Source: Mesorhizobium amorphae
Lineage (GTDB): Bacteria; Pseudomonadota; Alphaproteobacteria; Rhizobiales; Rhizobiaceae
Assembly (NCBI GenBank): GCA_003240775.1
Contig: QFNI01000081.1
Location: 1 to 13,793 of the forward strand
DNA length: 13,793 nucleotides
Reading direction: 5' to 3'
The translations under genes and the position numbers were made by a program. Position 1 is the stretch's first letter. Each line of letters begins with the position of its first letter. Under the pieces are notes generated by a model. The model saw only the letters and a list, made by a program, of their open reading frames with translations, had not been told where the DNA came from and searched no databases. Shown here one piece after another: positions 6,320-13,091 of this stretch.

Positions 6320-7830
6320 GCGGCGACGGCCCGGTGGCCGAGCGCGAGTTCCATGACGCTTTCTTCTCCCGATCCGCCGGGCAGTTCGCCCGCGATGCGA
6401 CCTTCGTGCATCACCACGATGCGGTCGGCGACGCCGACGATCTCCGGCAGATCCGACGAGATCATCAGGATGGCGCGGCCCTCGCCAGCCAGATCGCGCA
6501 TGATGCGGTAGATCGCGGCCTTGGCGGCGACGTCGATGCCCCGCGTAGGCTCCGCGAACACGATGAGACGCGGCTCGCGCGCCAGCCAGCGCGCGATCAC
6601 CACCTTCTGCTGGTTGCCGCCCGAAAGGTCGCGGATGTCCTGGCCGAAATCGGCGGCGCGCACGTCGAGCGCGCGCAGGCCCGCATCCACCCGCCCTTGC
6701 GCCATCCGCCCCTTGCCCGGCGGGCGCAGCAGGCCTGCGAATGCGCGCAGGCCGAGAAGCGCATTGTCGCGCAGCGACTGGAGCGGCGTGATGCCTTCGG
6801 CCTTGCGGTCGTCGGACAGGTAGCCGACCCCGCGCCGGGCGGCCTCGCGCGGCGAGGCAGGCGCGCCATCGGTGCCGGCGATGCGCACCGTTCCCCGGCG
6901 GAAAGGGTCGTCTCCGAAGATCGCGCGACCGAGCGAGCGCTTGCCCGAGCCTTCGAGACCGGCGACGCCGACGATCTCGCCGGCCAGAACCGTGAGTGCG
7001 ATGTCGCGCAGCGAGCCGTTCCCCCCGCCTGCGATCTCGAGCATGGGCGCACCTGTCGATGGCTTGTCCGGGCGGGGCGGATAGAAGTCGGCCAGGTCGC
7101 GCCCCACCATCATGCGCACGATGGTGCCCGGCGAGAGCGCAGCCATCGGCTCGGTGGCGACACGCTTGCCGTCTTTCAGCACCGTCACCCGGTCCGCGAG
7201 CGCGGCGATCTCGGGCATGCGATGGGAGATGTAGACGATGGCGACCCCTTGCGCGCGGAGGTCGCGCACCAGGAACAGCAGGCGCTGGGCGTCCTGGTCG
7301 TCGAGGGCTGCGGTGGGCTCGTCCATCACCACCACGCGCGCGTCGAGCGCCAGGGCTTTTGCGATCTCCACAAGCTGCTGCTCGGCGATCGAGAGAGCGC
7401 CCACGGGCATGTCGGGATCGAGCCTGGCTCCGACGCGGGCGAGAAGCGCGGCCGTCTGCTCGCGCATCGCACGGCGATCGAGCGCCAGGCCGCGCGTCGG
7501 CTCGATCCCGAGCAGCACGTTTTCGCTCACCGAGCGGTCGCGCATCAGGCTCAATTCCTGGTGGATGATGCTGACGCCCGCGCGGCGCGCCTCGGCGGGG
7601 TGCGCAAAGCGAACAGGCCTTCCGCCCAGGCTTATGTCGCCGCGATCCGGCTGGTAGGCGCCGCCCAGCACCTTCATCAGCGTGGACTTGCCCGCGCCGT
7701 TCTCGCCGCAGATGGCATGCACCTCGCCCGCATGGACGTCGAAATCCACGGCGCTCAAGGCCGTGAAGCCGCCGAAGCTCTTGGATATGTCGCGCATGGA
7801 CAGCACAGGCGCGTCGGCGCCCGCCGTCAT
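6316..7830 (-). CDS. Sugar ABC transporter ATP-binding protein, double-domain (RbsA/MglA type)
   Basis: The protein has 504 aa, normal for the family, and starts at MTAGADAPVLSM (ATG 7830-7828). This is the only start that fits the family length; it has no Shine-Dalgarno of its own and overlaps the stop of a leader ORF as ATGA. ABC domain 1: Walker A GENGAGKST (42-50), signature LSIAEQQ (146-152), Walker B VVVMDEP (166-172) and switch His in ISHR (H203). ABC domain 2: degenerate Walker A GLEGSGKRS (291-299), signature LSGGNQQK (402-409), Walker B-like LIVFAEPTRGID with Ala426 in place of the usual Asp, and Ser459 where the switch His would be. Asymmetric nucleotide-binding sites are typical of this class. 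It energises the two permeases. Confidence 0.95.
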   Translation of the reverse strand: MTAGADAPVLSMRDISKSFGGFTALSAVDFDVHAGEVHAICGENGAGKSTLMKVLGGAYQPDRGDISLGGRPVRFAHPAEARRAGVSIIHQELSLMRDRSVSENVLLGIEPTRGLALDRRAMREQTAALLARVGARLDPDMPVGALSIAEQQLVEIAKALALDARVVVMDEPTAALDDQDAQRLLFLVRDLRAQGVAIVYISHRMPEIAALADRVTVLKDGKRVATEPMAALSPGTIVRMMVGRDLADFYPPRPDKPSTGAPMLEIAGGGNGSLRDIALTVLAGEIVGVAGLEGSGKRSLGRAIFGDDPFRRGTVRIAGTDGAPASPREAARRGVGYLSDDRKAEGITPLQSLRDNALLGLRAFAGLLRPPGKGRMAQGRVDAGLRALDVRAADFGQDIRDLSGGNQQKVVIARWLAREPRLIVFAEPTRGIDVAAKAAIYRIMRDLAGEGRAILMISSDLPEIVGVADRIVVMHEGRIAGELPGGSGEESVMELALGHRAVAA

Positions 7831-7868
7831 CTGCGCGCAGCCCGCATGGGTCGCTGCTTGCGGTTCAA
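7827..7868 (-). CDS. Candidate leader peptide B (13 aa, TTG start), coupled to the ABC ATPase gene
   Basis: Minus-strand TTG at 7868-7866 follows GGGAGGAAACC, a strong ribosome-binding site. The ORF encodes LNRKQRPMRAARR, rich in Arg and Lys, and its TGA overlaps the ATPase ATG (ATGA). The ATPase start lacks its own Shine-Dalgarno, so translation could depend on this ORF. It is too short for homology evidence and could be fortuitous. Confidence 0.4.
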   Translation of the reverse strand: MNRKQRPMRAARR

Positions 7869-7891
7869 GGTTTCCTCCCTGCGGCCGGCAT
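7865..7891 (-). CDS. Candidate leader peptide A (8 aa), overlapping leader B
   Basis: Minus-strand ATG at 7891-7889 is preceded by GGGAGGAAC at good spacing and encodes MPAAGRKP. Its TGA overlaps the TTG start of the next small ORF (TTGA). Together, leader A, leader B and the ATPase form a chain of three overlapping reading frames, each with a stop-start overlap. This is positional evidence only. Confidence 0.35.
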   Translation of the reverse strand: MPAAGRKP

Positions 7892-8089
7892 GCCTGTTCC
7901 TCCCGGGAATGCCGACGAAGCCAAGGCACCATGCGGGTGCGATGCTGGCCAGTGGAAGTTCCCCGACGGAGTCCGACATATGAGACAATCGGCTGAGCAG
8001 GGTGTGCCCCTCGTCTTCCTCGCCTTGACGCCGCGATGGGCATCCACAACCTCTGGCCTTAGGAAAAAGTCTCGGAGCATCGGAGGAAC
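7892..8089. promoter_or_regulatory. Divergent control region between transporter operon and PBP-HTH regulator
   Basis: This 198-bp stretch separates the two divergent units and must hold both promoters. Visible symmetric elements are TTCC-N5-GGAA (7897-7909), GCACC-N5-GGTGC (7926-7940), CTGGCCAG (7945-7952) and GGAA-G-TTCC (7954-7962). The GGAA/TTCC elements resemble the half-sites of the IclR operator consensus (TGGAAAT-N-ATTTCCA), which fits the IclR-type HTH encoded next door. On the plus strand TTGACG (8025-8030) is a possible -35, but no good -10 follows. A strong ribosome-binding site (GGAGGAAC) lies at 8082-8089. No SorC-like TGAC/GTCA palindrome is seen here. Confidence 0.5.
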
Positions 8090-9478
8090 ATGGCGCGAAA
8101 GCAGGCCGCGCGGCCGGCACTGGTCACGGGCATCGCCATCCTGAAGGCGCTCGCACGCCACAACGGGGCGATGAGCGTGGCCGACCTCTGCGCAGGCGTG
8201 GATGCGCCGCGTTCCACCGCCTATCGCGTGCTTGGTGCGCTTGCCGAGTTCGGTTTGGTGACCCGCGTCGAGCGGGGCCGCTTCGCGCTGGGGCCCGAAG
8301 CCGTGACGCTTGTGCTCGCGCGCGACGAGGTGCTCGCTGCGCGCGATGGGGCGCGCCTTTCCCGTCACGCGCCATCGGTGCGCCGGGGAGCGGAAACGCC
8401 GCTGATACTCCGCGAGCCCGATGCGACCAGGCTCTTCACGGCCCCTCCACGCGCCCGACGCGGCAAGGTCCGGCTCGGCTTCTCCAACGCCTCGCTCGAC
8501 AATCCCTGGCGAACGGCGCTCGTGCACAGTGTCGAATGGGCGGTGTCGCGTTTCCGCAGCGAGATCGCCGACATGTGGATCGGCTGCGCCGACAATTCGG
8601 CCGAGCGCCAGGCGGAGCAGATCCGCGCATTCGCCGGGGACGGTCTCGTGGTCAGCGCCACCCACGGCAACCCGATCGCCGAAGCGCTCGCGGATGCGGA
8701 GCGGCGGGGCATTCCGGTGGTGCTGGTGGATCGCGGCGTTCCAGCGGACTTCGCCTATGCGAGTTCCGTCGGCACCGACAATTTCGGCATCGGCCATGTG
8801 ACGGCACTCTGGCTCGCCGAGCATCTGGGCGGCAGGGGCCGCGTGGCGCTTCTCGCCGGGCGCCGTGATGCGGAGCCCGCGCGCCTGCGGCTCGAAGGCG
8901 CGGTCAAGGCCTTTGCGGCATTCCCGGAGATCGAGACGCTGCCGCCCCACTGGACGGGATGGCAGCGCGATGCCGGGTTCCGCGAGATGCGCCGGCTGCT
9001 GGAAGTCGGAGGGCGGATCGACGGTGTCTGGGCCTGCTCCGGCCTGCAAGGCGTGGGCTCGATCGAGGCGTTTCTCGCGGCGGGCTATGGCAGCGGCACC
9101 ATTCCGCCCCACACGGGCGGCGATCTGAACTACGCCTACAAGCTCGCGCTGCGCTACGGCATTCCCCTCGCCTCGCGCGACTATCCGCCGGCCATGGGAT
9201 TCAAGGCGGTGGAAATCCTGCTCACCTGCCTGCAGGGCCGCAGCGTGCCGCGGCGCGTCGAGGTGACGGCGGACATCGTGGCCACCAGGGGCCATGCCAC
9301 GGCTTCGGTTCGGCCCGATCTCCTGGTCGAGGACCATGTGCGCTGGGACTTGCCCGATGAGCTGATCCTGGCCACCGGCCTGGGCGCGGGCTACGACCCC
9401 ATGCAGTTCCGCGTGAACTATCCGGGCAACCGCTACAATCGCTCCGCGGTGCGAAGGCTTTCTCCACATGCCGCATAA
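8090..9478 (+). CDS. Transcriptional regulator: IclR-type HTH fused to a periplasmic-binding-protein-like sugar domain
   Basis: The protein has 462 aa, with GGAGGAAC before the ATG. Residues about 10-68 are an IclR-type winged HTH (ALVTGIAILKALARHNGAMS, VDAPRSTAYRVLGALAEFGL, RGRFALGPE). After a linker (about 75-125), residues 126-440 form a type 1 PBP fold instead of the normal IclR effector domain. This region is colinear with the operon's own sugar-binding protein: FSNASLDNPWR against FSNAGVNNPWR, VVLVDRGV against VVVFDRGV, and matching GGRGRVALL and GGRIDGVWA segments. There is no signal peptide, so it acts in the cytoplasm. By analogy with LacI-type proteins it probably senses the imported sugar and controls the divergent transporter operon. 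The domain combination is unusual to my knowledge. It overlaps the next gene by 11 nt. Confidence 0.88.
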   Translation: MARKQAARPALVTGIAILKALARHNGAMSVADLCAGVDAPRSTAYRVLGALAEFGLVTRVERGRFALGPEAVTLVLARDEVLAARDGARLSRHAPSVRRGAETPLILREPDATRLFTAPPRARRGKVRLGFSNASLDNPWRTALVHSVEWAVSRFRSEIADMWIGCADNSAERQAEQIRAFAGDGLVVSATHGNPIAEALADAERRGIPVVLVDRGVPADFAYASSVGTDNFGIGHVTALWLAEHLGGRGRVALLAGRRDAEPARLRLEGAVKAFAAFPEIETLPPHWTGWQRDAGFREMRRLLEVGGRIDGVWACSGLQGVGSIEAFLAAGYGSGTIPPHTGGDLNYAYKLALRYGIPLASRDYPPAMGFKAVEILLTCLQGRSVPRRVEVTADIVATRGHATASVRPDLLVEDHVRWDLPDELILATGLGAGYDPMQFRVNYPGNRYNRSAVRRLSPHAA

Positions 9479-9998
9479 GCTCACGCGCGGCCTGGACGAG
9501 CTGGGGCATGCGCTGCGCGTGGTGGCCCGCTCGCCTGGGCAGTCGGTCGCAGATTTCGCTCGGGCCTGCGGCCTGCCGCGCTCCTCGGCCTTTGCGCTGG
9601 TGCGTCACCTGGAAAACGAGCTGATCGTCGAACGCGACGCAGCCGGGCTGCTCTGGCCGGGCTCGGGCGCGGCGGGGTTGGGCTTCGGCGCATTGAGGAT
9701 CGGCGGCATCGAGGGTGCTGCCGACGCGCTGCTGGGTTCGCTGCGCGAGGAATTGAACGCCACGGCGCAGCTTCGGGCGGGCGAGACCGCGCTCGTCTCG
9801 CGGTGCGCCGAATGGGACCGCAAGGGCGGCAGCCCCGCCGGCGCGGTGGTCGAGGCGCCTGTGGCAGGGGGGCGTGCCGTGATCCGGCTTTCTCTCCGCT
9901 CGGGTGCGGGCACTGCCGAGATCGAGGAGGCGCAGGCCTGCGCGGATCGTGTCGCGGAAGCGTTGACCGAGCAATTCGAGGCCACCTGCGGGCCCTGA
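9468..9998 (+). CDS. Short IclR-like HTH protein, overlapping the PBP-HTH regulator gene
   Basis: The protein has 176 aa. Its ATG (9468) lies inside the last codons of the upstream regulator (stop 9476-9478), so the two are translationally coupled. Residues 5-58 form an IclR-like HTH (GLDELGHALRVVARSPGQSV, CGLPRSSAFALVRHLENELI). A wing-like stretch (LLWPGSGAAGLGFGALRIGG) matches the IclR HTH-to-effector linker. The remaining roughly 95 residues are far shorter than a complete IclR effector domain (typical IclR proteins are about 250-270 aa) and keep only a compact alpha/beta segment. It may be a shortened effector, a heteromeric partner of the upstream protein, or a decaying IclR gene. The function is not known; DNA binding is likely. 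Confidence 0.75.
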   Translation: MPHKLTRGLDELGHALRVVARSPGQSVADFARACGLPRSSAFALVRHLENELIVERDAAGLLWPGSGAAGLGFGALRIGGIEGAADALLGSLREELNATAQLRAGETALVSRCAEWDRKGGSPAGAVVEAPVAGGRAVIRLSLRSGAGTAEIEEAQACADRVAEALTEQFEATCGP

Positions 9999-10015
9999 AA
10001 CGCGTGGCGAGACCT

Positions 10016-10031
10016 GTCCCACATGCGGGAC
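10016..10031. promoter_or_regulatory. 16-bp near-perfect palindrome upstream of the cupin gene
   Basis: GTCCCACATGCGGGAC is symmetric except for one mismatched pair. It lies between the short IclR-like gene and the cupin gene, about 20 bp upstream of a candidate -35 element. It could be an operator for one of the two adjacent HTH proteins or a weak hairpin at the end of the preceding gene. No factor can be assigned from the sequence alone. Confidence 0.4.
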
Positions 10032-10049
10032 TGCCGCGATGACTTGGCC

Positions 10050-10078
10050 GTGGCACGGTATGGTTCACAGCTTACTAT
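10050..10078 (+). promoter_or_regulatory. Candidate sigma-70-type promoter of the cupin gene
   Basis: GTGGCA (10050-10055) and TACTAT (10073-10078) are separated by 17 bp, each matching four of six consensus positions. Transcription would start near 10085, leaving a leader of about 50 nt with a strong ribosome-binding site (AGGGGAGGAAC, 10121-10131). This would let the cupin gene be expressed apart from the two upstream regulators. Confidence 0.4.
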
Positions 10079-10136
10079 CGCTGCCGCCCCCGGGGAGAGG
10101 GGTGCCAAGCGCCTAAACGAAGGGGAGGAACACGCC

Positions 10137-10700
10137 ATGCCCGCACACAGGGTCGAACAGCTTTTCTCGAAGCCCAAGGGGCTCTTGCCCAACAGCCGCT
10201 TTCCGCTTCTGGTTCATCGCGCTGGCATTCCGGGTGGGGGCGTGGACGCGGTGCGGGAATGTTTCCGCGGCAATGGCTGGCTCAACAACTGGCGCTACCC
10301 CGGCGTCTACACCTACCATCATTTCCATTCCACGACGCACGAGGCGCTCGGCGTCGCCGCGGGCTGGATGGAGGTCGAGGTGTTCGGCCGCGGCGAAACC
10401 CGCCTGCGGGTCGAGGCGGGCGATGCCATCGTGATGCCGGCCGGCGTGTCCCACTGCATGGTCGGCCACTCCGACGACGTGATGCTGGTCGGCGGCTACC
10501 CCGACGGACGCGACTGGGACAACATGCAGGAAGAGCACATCACGCAAGACATCTTCCGCGCGGCCGCCAAGCGCATCATGATGTGCCCGATCCCCTCGAA
10601 GGACCCCGTCACCGGCGGGTTGATGCTGGAATGGATCGACGCGCCGTCTTCCGTGGATGCCGATCTGAACGACTTCCGCGATGGGCTCGACCCCATCTGA
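10137..10700 (+). CDS. Cupin protein of the YjlB type, function unknown
   Basis: The protein has 187 aa. I chose the start MPAHRVEQLFSK because AGGGGAGG lies just upstream; an in-frame extension to 10023 has no such signal. It resembles Bacillus subtilis YjlB over its length: LPNSRFPLLVHR, GNGWLNNWR, then cupin motif 1 with H62-x-H64-x4-E69 (HFHSTTHEALGV), cupin motif 2 GDAIVMPAGVSH (95-106), and the family signature GGYPDGRDWDNM. The conserved His and Glu residues predict one bound divalent metal in a small beta-barrel. No enzyme activity is established for this family to my knowledge. Its place beside sugar regulators hints at a role with a sugar or its oxidation product, but this is a guess. 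It is convergent with the GntR gene, 17 bp away, with no clear terminator between them. Confidence 0.85.
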   Translation: MPAHRVEQLFSKPKGLLPNSRFPLLVHRAGIPGGGVDAVRECFRGNGWLNNWRYPGVYTYHHFHSTTHEALGVAAGWMEVEVFGRGETRLRVEAGDAIVMPAGVSHCMVGHSDDVMLVGGYPDGRDWDNMQEEHITQDIFRAAAKRIMMCPIPSKDPVTGGLMLEWIDAPSSVDADLNDFRDGLDPI

Positions 10701-10717
10701 GCCGGCGATGCCCGCGC

Positions 10718-11428
10718 CTATTCGGTCATCACCTGGCGCAGCCCTTCCAGGGTCGTCTGGTAGTGCTGTGCCAGGAGTTCGCAGGCCTTTTCGGTGTCGT
10801 GGTCGAGCACGGCTTCCATGATGGCTTGGTGCTCGGCCTTGGCGCCTTCGCGCCGGGCGCGGCTGGGGTTGGTGTTCATGGAAAGGCTGCGGTAGCGCAC
10901 GGCCTCGTCCATCAGCGTCGCGCTGAAATTGAGAAGCCAGCGCGAGCCGCATTGCGAAAGGAGCGCCAAGTGGAACTCCTTGTGCCGCACCTCCCACTCT
11001 TCGCTCGCTTCGCGCGACACTTCGGACGGCAGGCGACGATGGGTGCGCGCCAGGCGGTGGTAGCTCACCACCAGCGCGTCTTCCCATGCGTCGTCGCGGT
11101 TGGCCATGGAAAGCCGGAGCATCATGGTCTCGGTCCAGATGCGCGTGCGCACCAGTTCTTCGAGGTCGGTGATGGAGATGGTCTGGACGAAGAAGCCGCG
11201 ATTGTTTCTGCGGACCACCAGCCCCTCGGAGGAAAGCTGGTTCAGCGCCTCGCGCACCGGCACGGTGCCGATGCCGTAGCGCAGCGAGACGGCGTCGATC
11301 TGCAGCTTGTCTCCGGGAAACAGCGTGCCGAGCAGGATGTCGTGGCGAATCCGGTCATAGGCCTGCTTGGAAAGACTTTCGCCGCCGCCCGTGGGCGACG
11401 GCGTCGAGGCGGCTTCGGTGTCGGACAT
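10718..11428 (-). CDS. GntR-family (FCD) transcriptional regulator
   Basis: The protein has 236 aa. The N-terminal winged HTH (residues 18-82) is typical of GntR: LSKQAYDRIRHDILLGTLFPGDKL, then TVPVREALNQLSSEGLV and RRNNRGFFV. The all-alpha FCD effector domain follows (86-230), with candidate metal-ligand histidines at 153 (RHKEFH), 200 (EHQAIMEAV) and 222 (LLAQHYQ). FCD proteins usually respond to small organic acids or sugar acids. The gene starts 2 bp after the permease stop, so it is the last gene of the NMT1-like transporter operon and probably regulates that transporter. Confidence 0.93.
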   Translation of the reverse strand: MSDTEAASTPSPTGGGESLSKQAYDRIRHDILLGTLFPGDKLQIDAVSLRYGIGTVPVREALNQLSSEGLVVRRNNRGFFVQTISITDLEELVRTRIWTETMMLRLSMANRDDAWEDALVVSYHRLARTHRRLPSEVSREASEEWEVRHKEFHLALLSQCGSRWLLNFSATLMDEAVRYRSLSMNTNPSRARREGAKAEHQAIMEAVLDHDTEKACELLAQHYQTTLEGLRQVMTE

Positions 11429-11430
11429 CC

Positions 11431-12279
11431 TCAGCCGAGCGCCCCCGGCTGCGTGGTCCTGTTCCAGAACACGAAGCGGCGCTGGGCCCAGACCACCAGG
11501 AAGTAGAGCGCAAGCCCGAGCAGGCTGAGATACAGGATCAGCGAAAACACGCGCGGGGTGTTGAGCTGGCTCGCCGCTTGGCGGATCAGCGCGCCGAAGC
11601 CCTTGCCGCCACCCAGGAACTCGCCGGTGATGGCGCCCGCCATCACGCCGACCGCCGCGATCTTGAGGCCGGTGAACATGTAGGGCAGGCCGGTCGGCAG
11701 CTTGAGGCGGAGCAAGGTCTGCATGCGCGAGGCGCCCATCGACTTGAAGAGCATCCGCTCGTTCTCGCCCGCGGCGTAGAGGCCGGCAGCCGTCGCCACC
11801 ACGATCGGAAACGTGGCGATGAAGGCCGCGAGCGCCACCTTGGACGAGATGTCGAAGCCGAGCCAGGCGATGAAGAGCGGGGCGAACGCGACCTTGGGCA
11901 TGGTGTCGATGGCAACCAGATAGGGCATCACCGCACGCTCTCCGAACTGCGTCTCGCCGACCAGAACGCCCAGCGCGAAGCCGAGCGCGGTTGCGATCAC
12001 GAAGGCGTAGATCACGGTCAGCGTCGTGGTGCCCAGCGCCTCGAGCATGTAGCCCCCGGATACGAGATTGGTTCCCACGAAGACGAGGTCGGTGAAGGTG
12101 GCGCCGGGGCTGGGCAGGATGATCGGCGAAACCCAGCCCATCCGGGTCACGAGGTCCCAGATGCCCACCACGATCACGAAGAGCAGCGCCATCGCGACGC
12201 TGCGCGGGATGCGGTCGATCAGCGCGTCCCGTTCGACCCAGACCGTGTCGCCCAAGGCGGGGGTGGCAGCCTGGTTCAT
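11431..12279 (-). CDS. ABC transporter permease, NitT/TauT (SsuC-like) family
   Basis: The protein has 282 aa with about six hydrophobic segments, starting near residue 28 (VAMALLFVIVVGIWDLV). The EAA-type cytoplasmic loop is visible as MGASRMQTLLRLKLPTGLPY, and the family signature region as DTMPKVAFAPLFIAWLGF. The start ATG overlaps the ATPase stop as ATGA (12279-12276). It forms the membrane channel of the importer encoded with the adjacent ATPase and binding protein. Confidence 0.94.
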   Translation of the reverse strand: MNQAATPALGDTVWVERDALIDRIPRSVAMALLFVIVVGIWDLVTRMGWVSPIILPSPGATFTDLVFVGTNLVSGGYMLEALGTTTLTVIYAFVIATALGFALGVLVGETQFGERAVMPYLVAIDTMPKVAFAPLFIAWLGFDISSKVALAAFIATFPIVVATAAGLYAAGENERMLFKSMGASRMQTLLRLKLPTGLPYMFTGLKIAAVGVMAGAITGEFLGGGKGFGALIRQAASQLNTPRVFSLILYLSLLGLALYFLVVWAQRRFVFWNRTTQPGALG

Positions 12280-13091
12280 GAGTAGGCCTCCTTGCCCAGA
12301 AGATCGCGGATATGGGCCACGAACTCGCCGAAGCGCGGCGTGTTGACCATTTCGAGGGTGCGTGGGCGCGGCAGGTCGACGATCACCTCCTCCACCACCC
12401 GGCCCGGCCGCGGCCGCATCACCAGGATGCGGTCGGACAGGATCACCGCCTCGGCGAGCGAGTGGGTCACGAGAAACGCCGTCGCACCCCGCTCAGCGCA
12501 GATGCGCTGGAGCTCCATGTTCATGAAGTCGCGCGTCAGCTCGTCGAGCGCGGAGAAGGGCTCGTCGAGAAGCAGCACGGCGGGGTCGCTCACCAGCATC
12601 CGGCAGATCGATGCGCGTTGCGCCATGCCGCCGGAAAGCTCGTTGGGATAGACGTGGGCGAAGTCGCCCAGGCCCACGAGCTTGAGCAGGTCGAGCGCCT
12701 TGCCCTTGGCTTTGGCGGCGGCCGCGCTGCCGTCGCGGATGGCGATCGGCATGACCACGTTCTCGATCACCGTCTTCCAAGGCAGGAGCGTCGCCTGCTG
12801 GAACATCATGCCGATGTCGGCGCGGGGGCCGAGCACGGGCTTGCCTTCCAGCACGACACGGCCGGCGCTTGGCGGCGAAAGCCCAGCCATGATCTTCAAA
12901 AGCGTGGACTTGCCGCAGCCCGACGAGCCCACCACGGACACGAACTCGCCCTCGCGCAGCACGAGGTTCACATCCTGGAGCGCCACGAGCTGGTTGCGGG
13001 CATAGGTCTTGGAAAGCCGTGCGATCTCGTAGACCGGCCGCGCGGACGCGGCCGGCTCGATCTCCCGCAGGCTGGGCGCAGCCAGCGCCAT
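12276..13091 (-). CDS. ABC transporter ATP-binding protein, NitT/TauT (SsuB-like) family
   Basis: The protein has 271 aa with one complete ABC domain: Walker A GSSGCGKST (55-63), Q-loop in MMFQQ (Q99), signature LSGGMAQR (152-159), Walker B VLLLDEP (172-178, catalytic E177) and switch His in VTHS (H210). All catalytic residues are intact. The ATG shares one base with the binding-protein stop (TGATG), and its own stop overlaps the permease start, so the three transporter genes are translationally coupled. It drives import by the adjacent permease. Confidence 0.95.
   Translation of the reverse strand: MALAAPSLREIEPAASARPVYEIARLSKTYARNQLVALQDVNLVLREGEFVSVVGSSGCGKSTLLKIMAGLSPPSAGRVVLEGKPVLGPRADIGMMFQQATLLPWKTVIENVVMPIAIRDGSAAAAKAKGKALDLLKLVGLGDFAHVYPNELSGGMAQRASICRMLVSDPAVLLLDEPFSALDELTRDFMNMELQRICAERGATAFLVTHSLAEAVILSDRILVMRPRPGRVVEEVIVDLPRPRTLEMVNTPRFGEFVAHIRDLLGKEAYS

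Noticed and set aside
7921..7960. Possible sigma-54 promoter (GG/GC elements) in the divergent region
   Set aside because: The GG to GC spacing does not fit -24/-12 geometry, and no sigma-54 activator gene is nearby.
2900..7983. A run of very long plus-strand ORFs (2900-4405, 4113-5372, 5348-6511, 6334-7983)
   Set aside because: All lie opposite well-recognised transporter and epimerase genes. They overlap one another, have no family features, and arise from GC-rich third positions that suppress antisense stop codons.
7831..8049. N-terminal extension of the sugar ATPase
   Set aside because: It would add about 73 residues with no ABC homology ahead of a canonical start, and would run through the control region.
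7865..9484. 539-aa minus-strand ORF opposite the HTH-PBP regulator
   Set aside because: The plus strand has a ribosome-binding site, an IclR-type HTH and PBP homology; the opposite ORF has no recognisable domain. Only its last 9 codons are considered, as a separate small leader ORF.
7841..10031. Shared word CATGCGGG near 7841-7850, 7928 and 10023 as a common operator
   Set aside because: The same word also occurs inside coding sequence (about 3028 and 7727), roughly as often as base composition predicts, and the palindromic spacing differs between sites.
10023..10136. Upstream in-frame start of the cupin
   Set aside because: There is no ribosome-binding site at 10023, and the added residues are unlike the YjlB-family N-terminus; the start at 10137 has AGGGGAGG.
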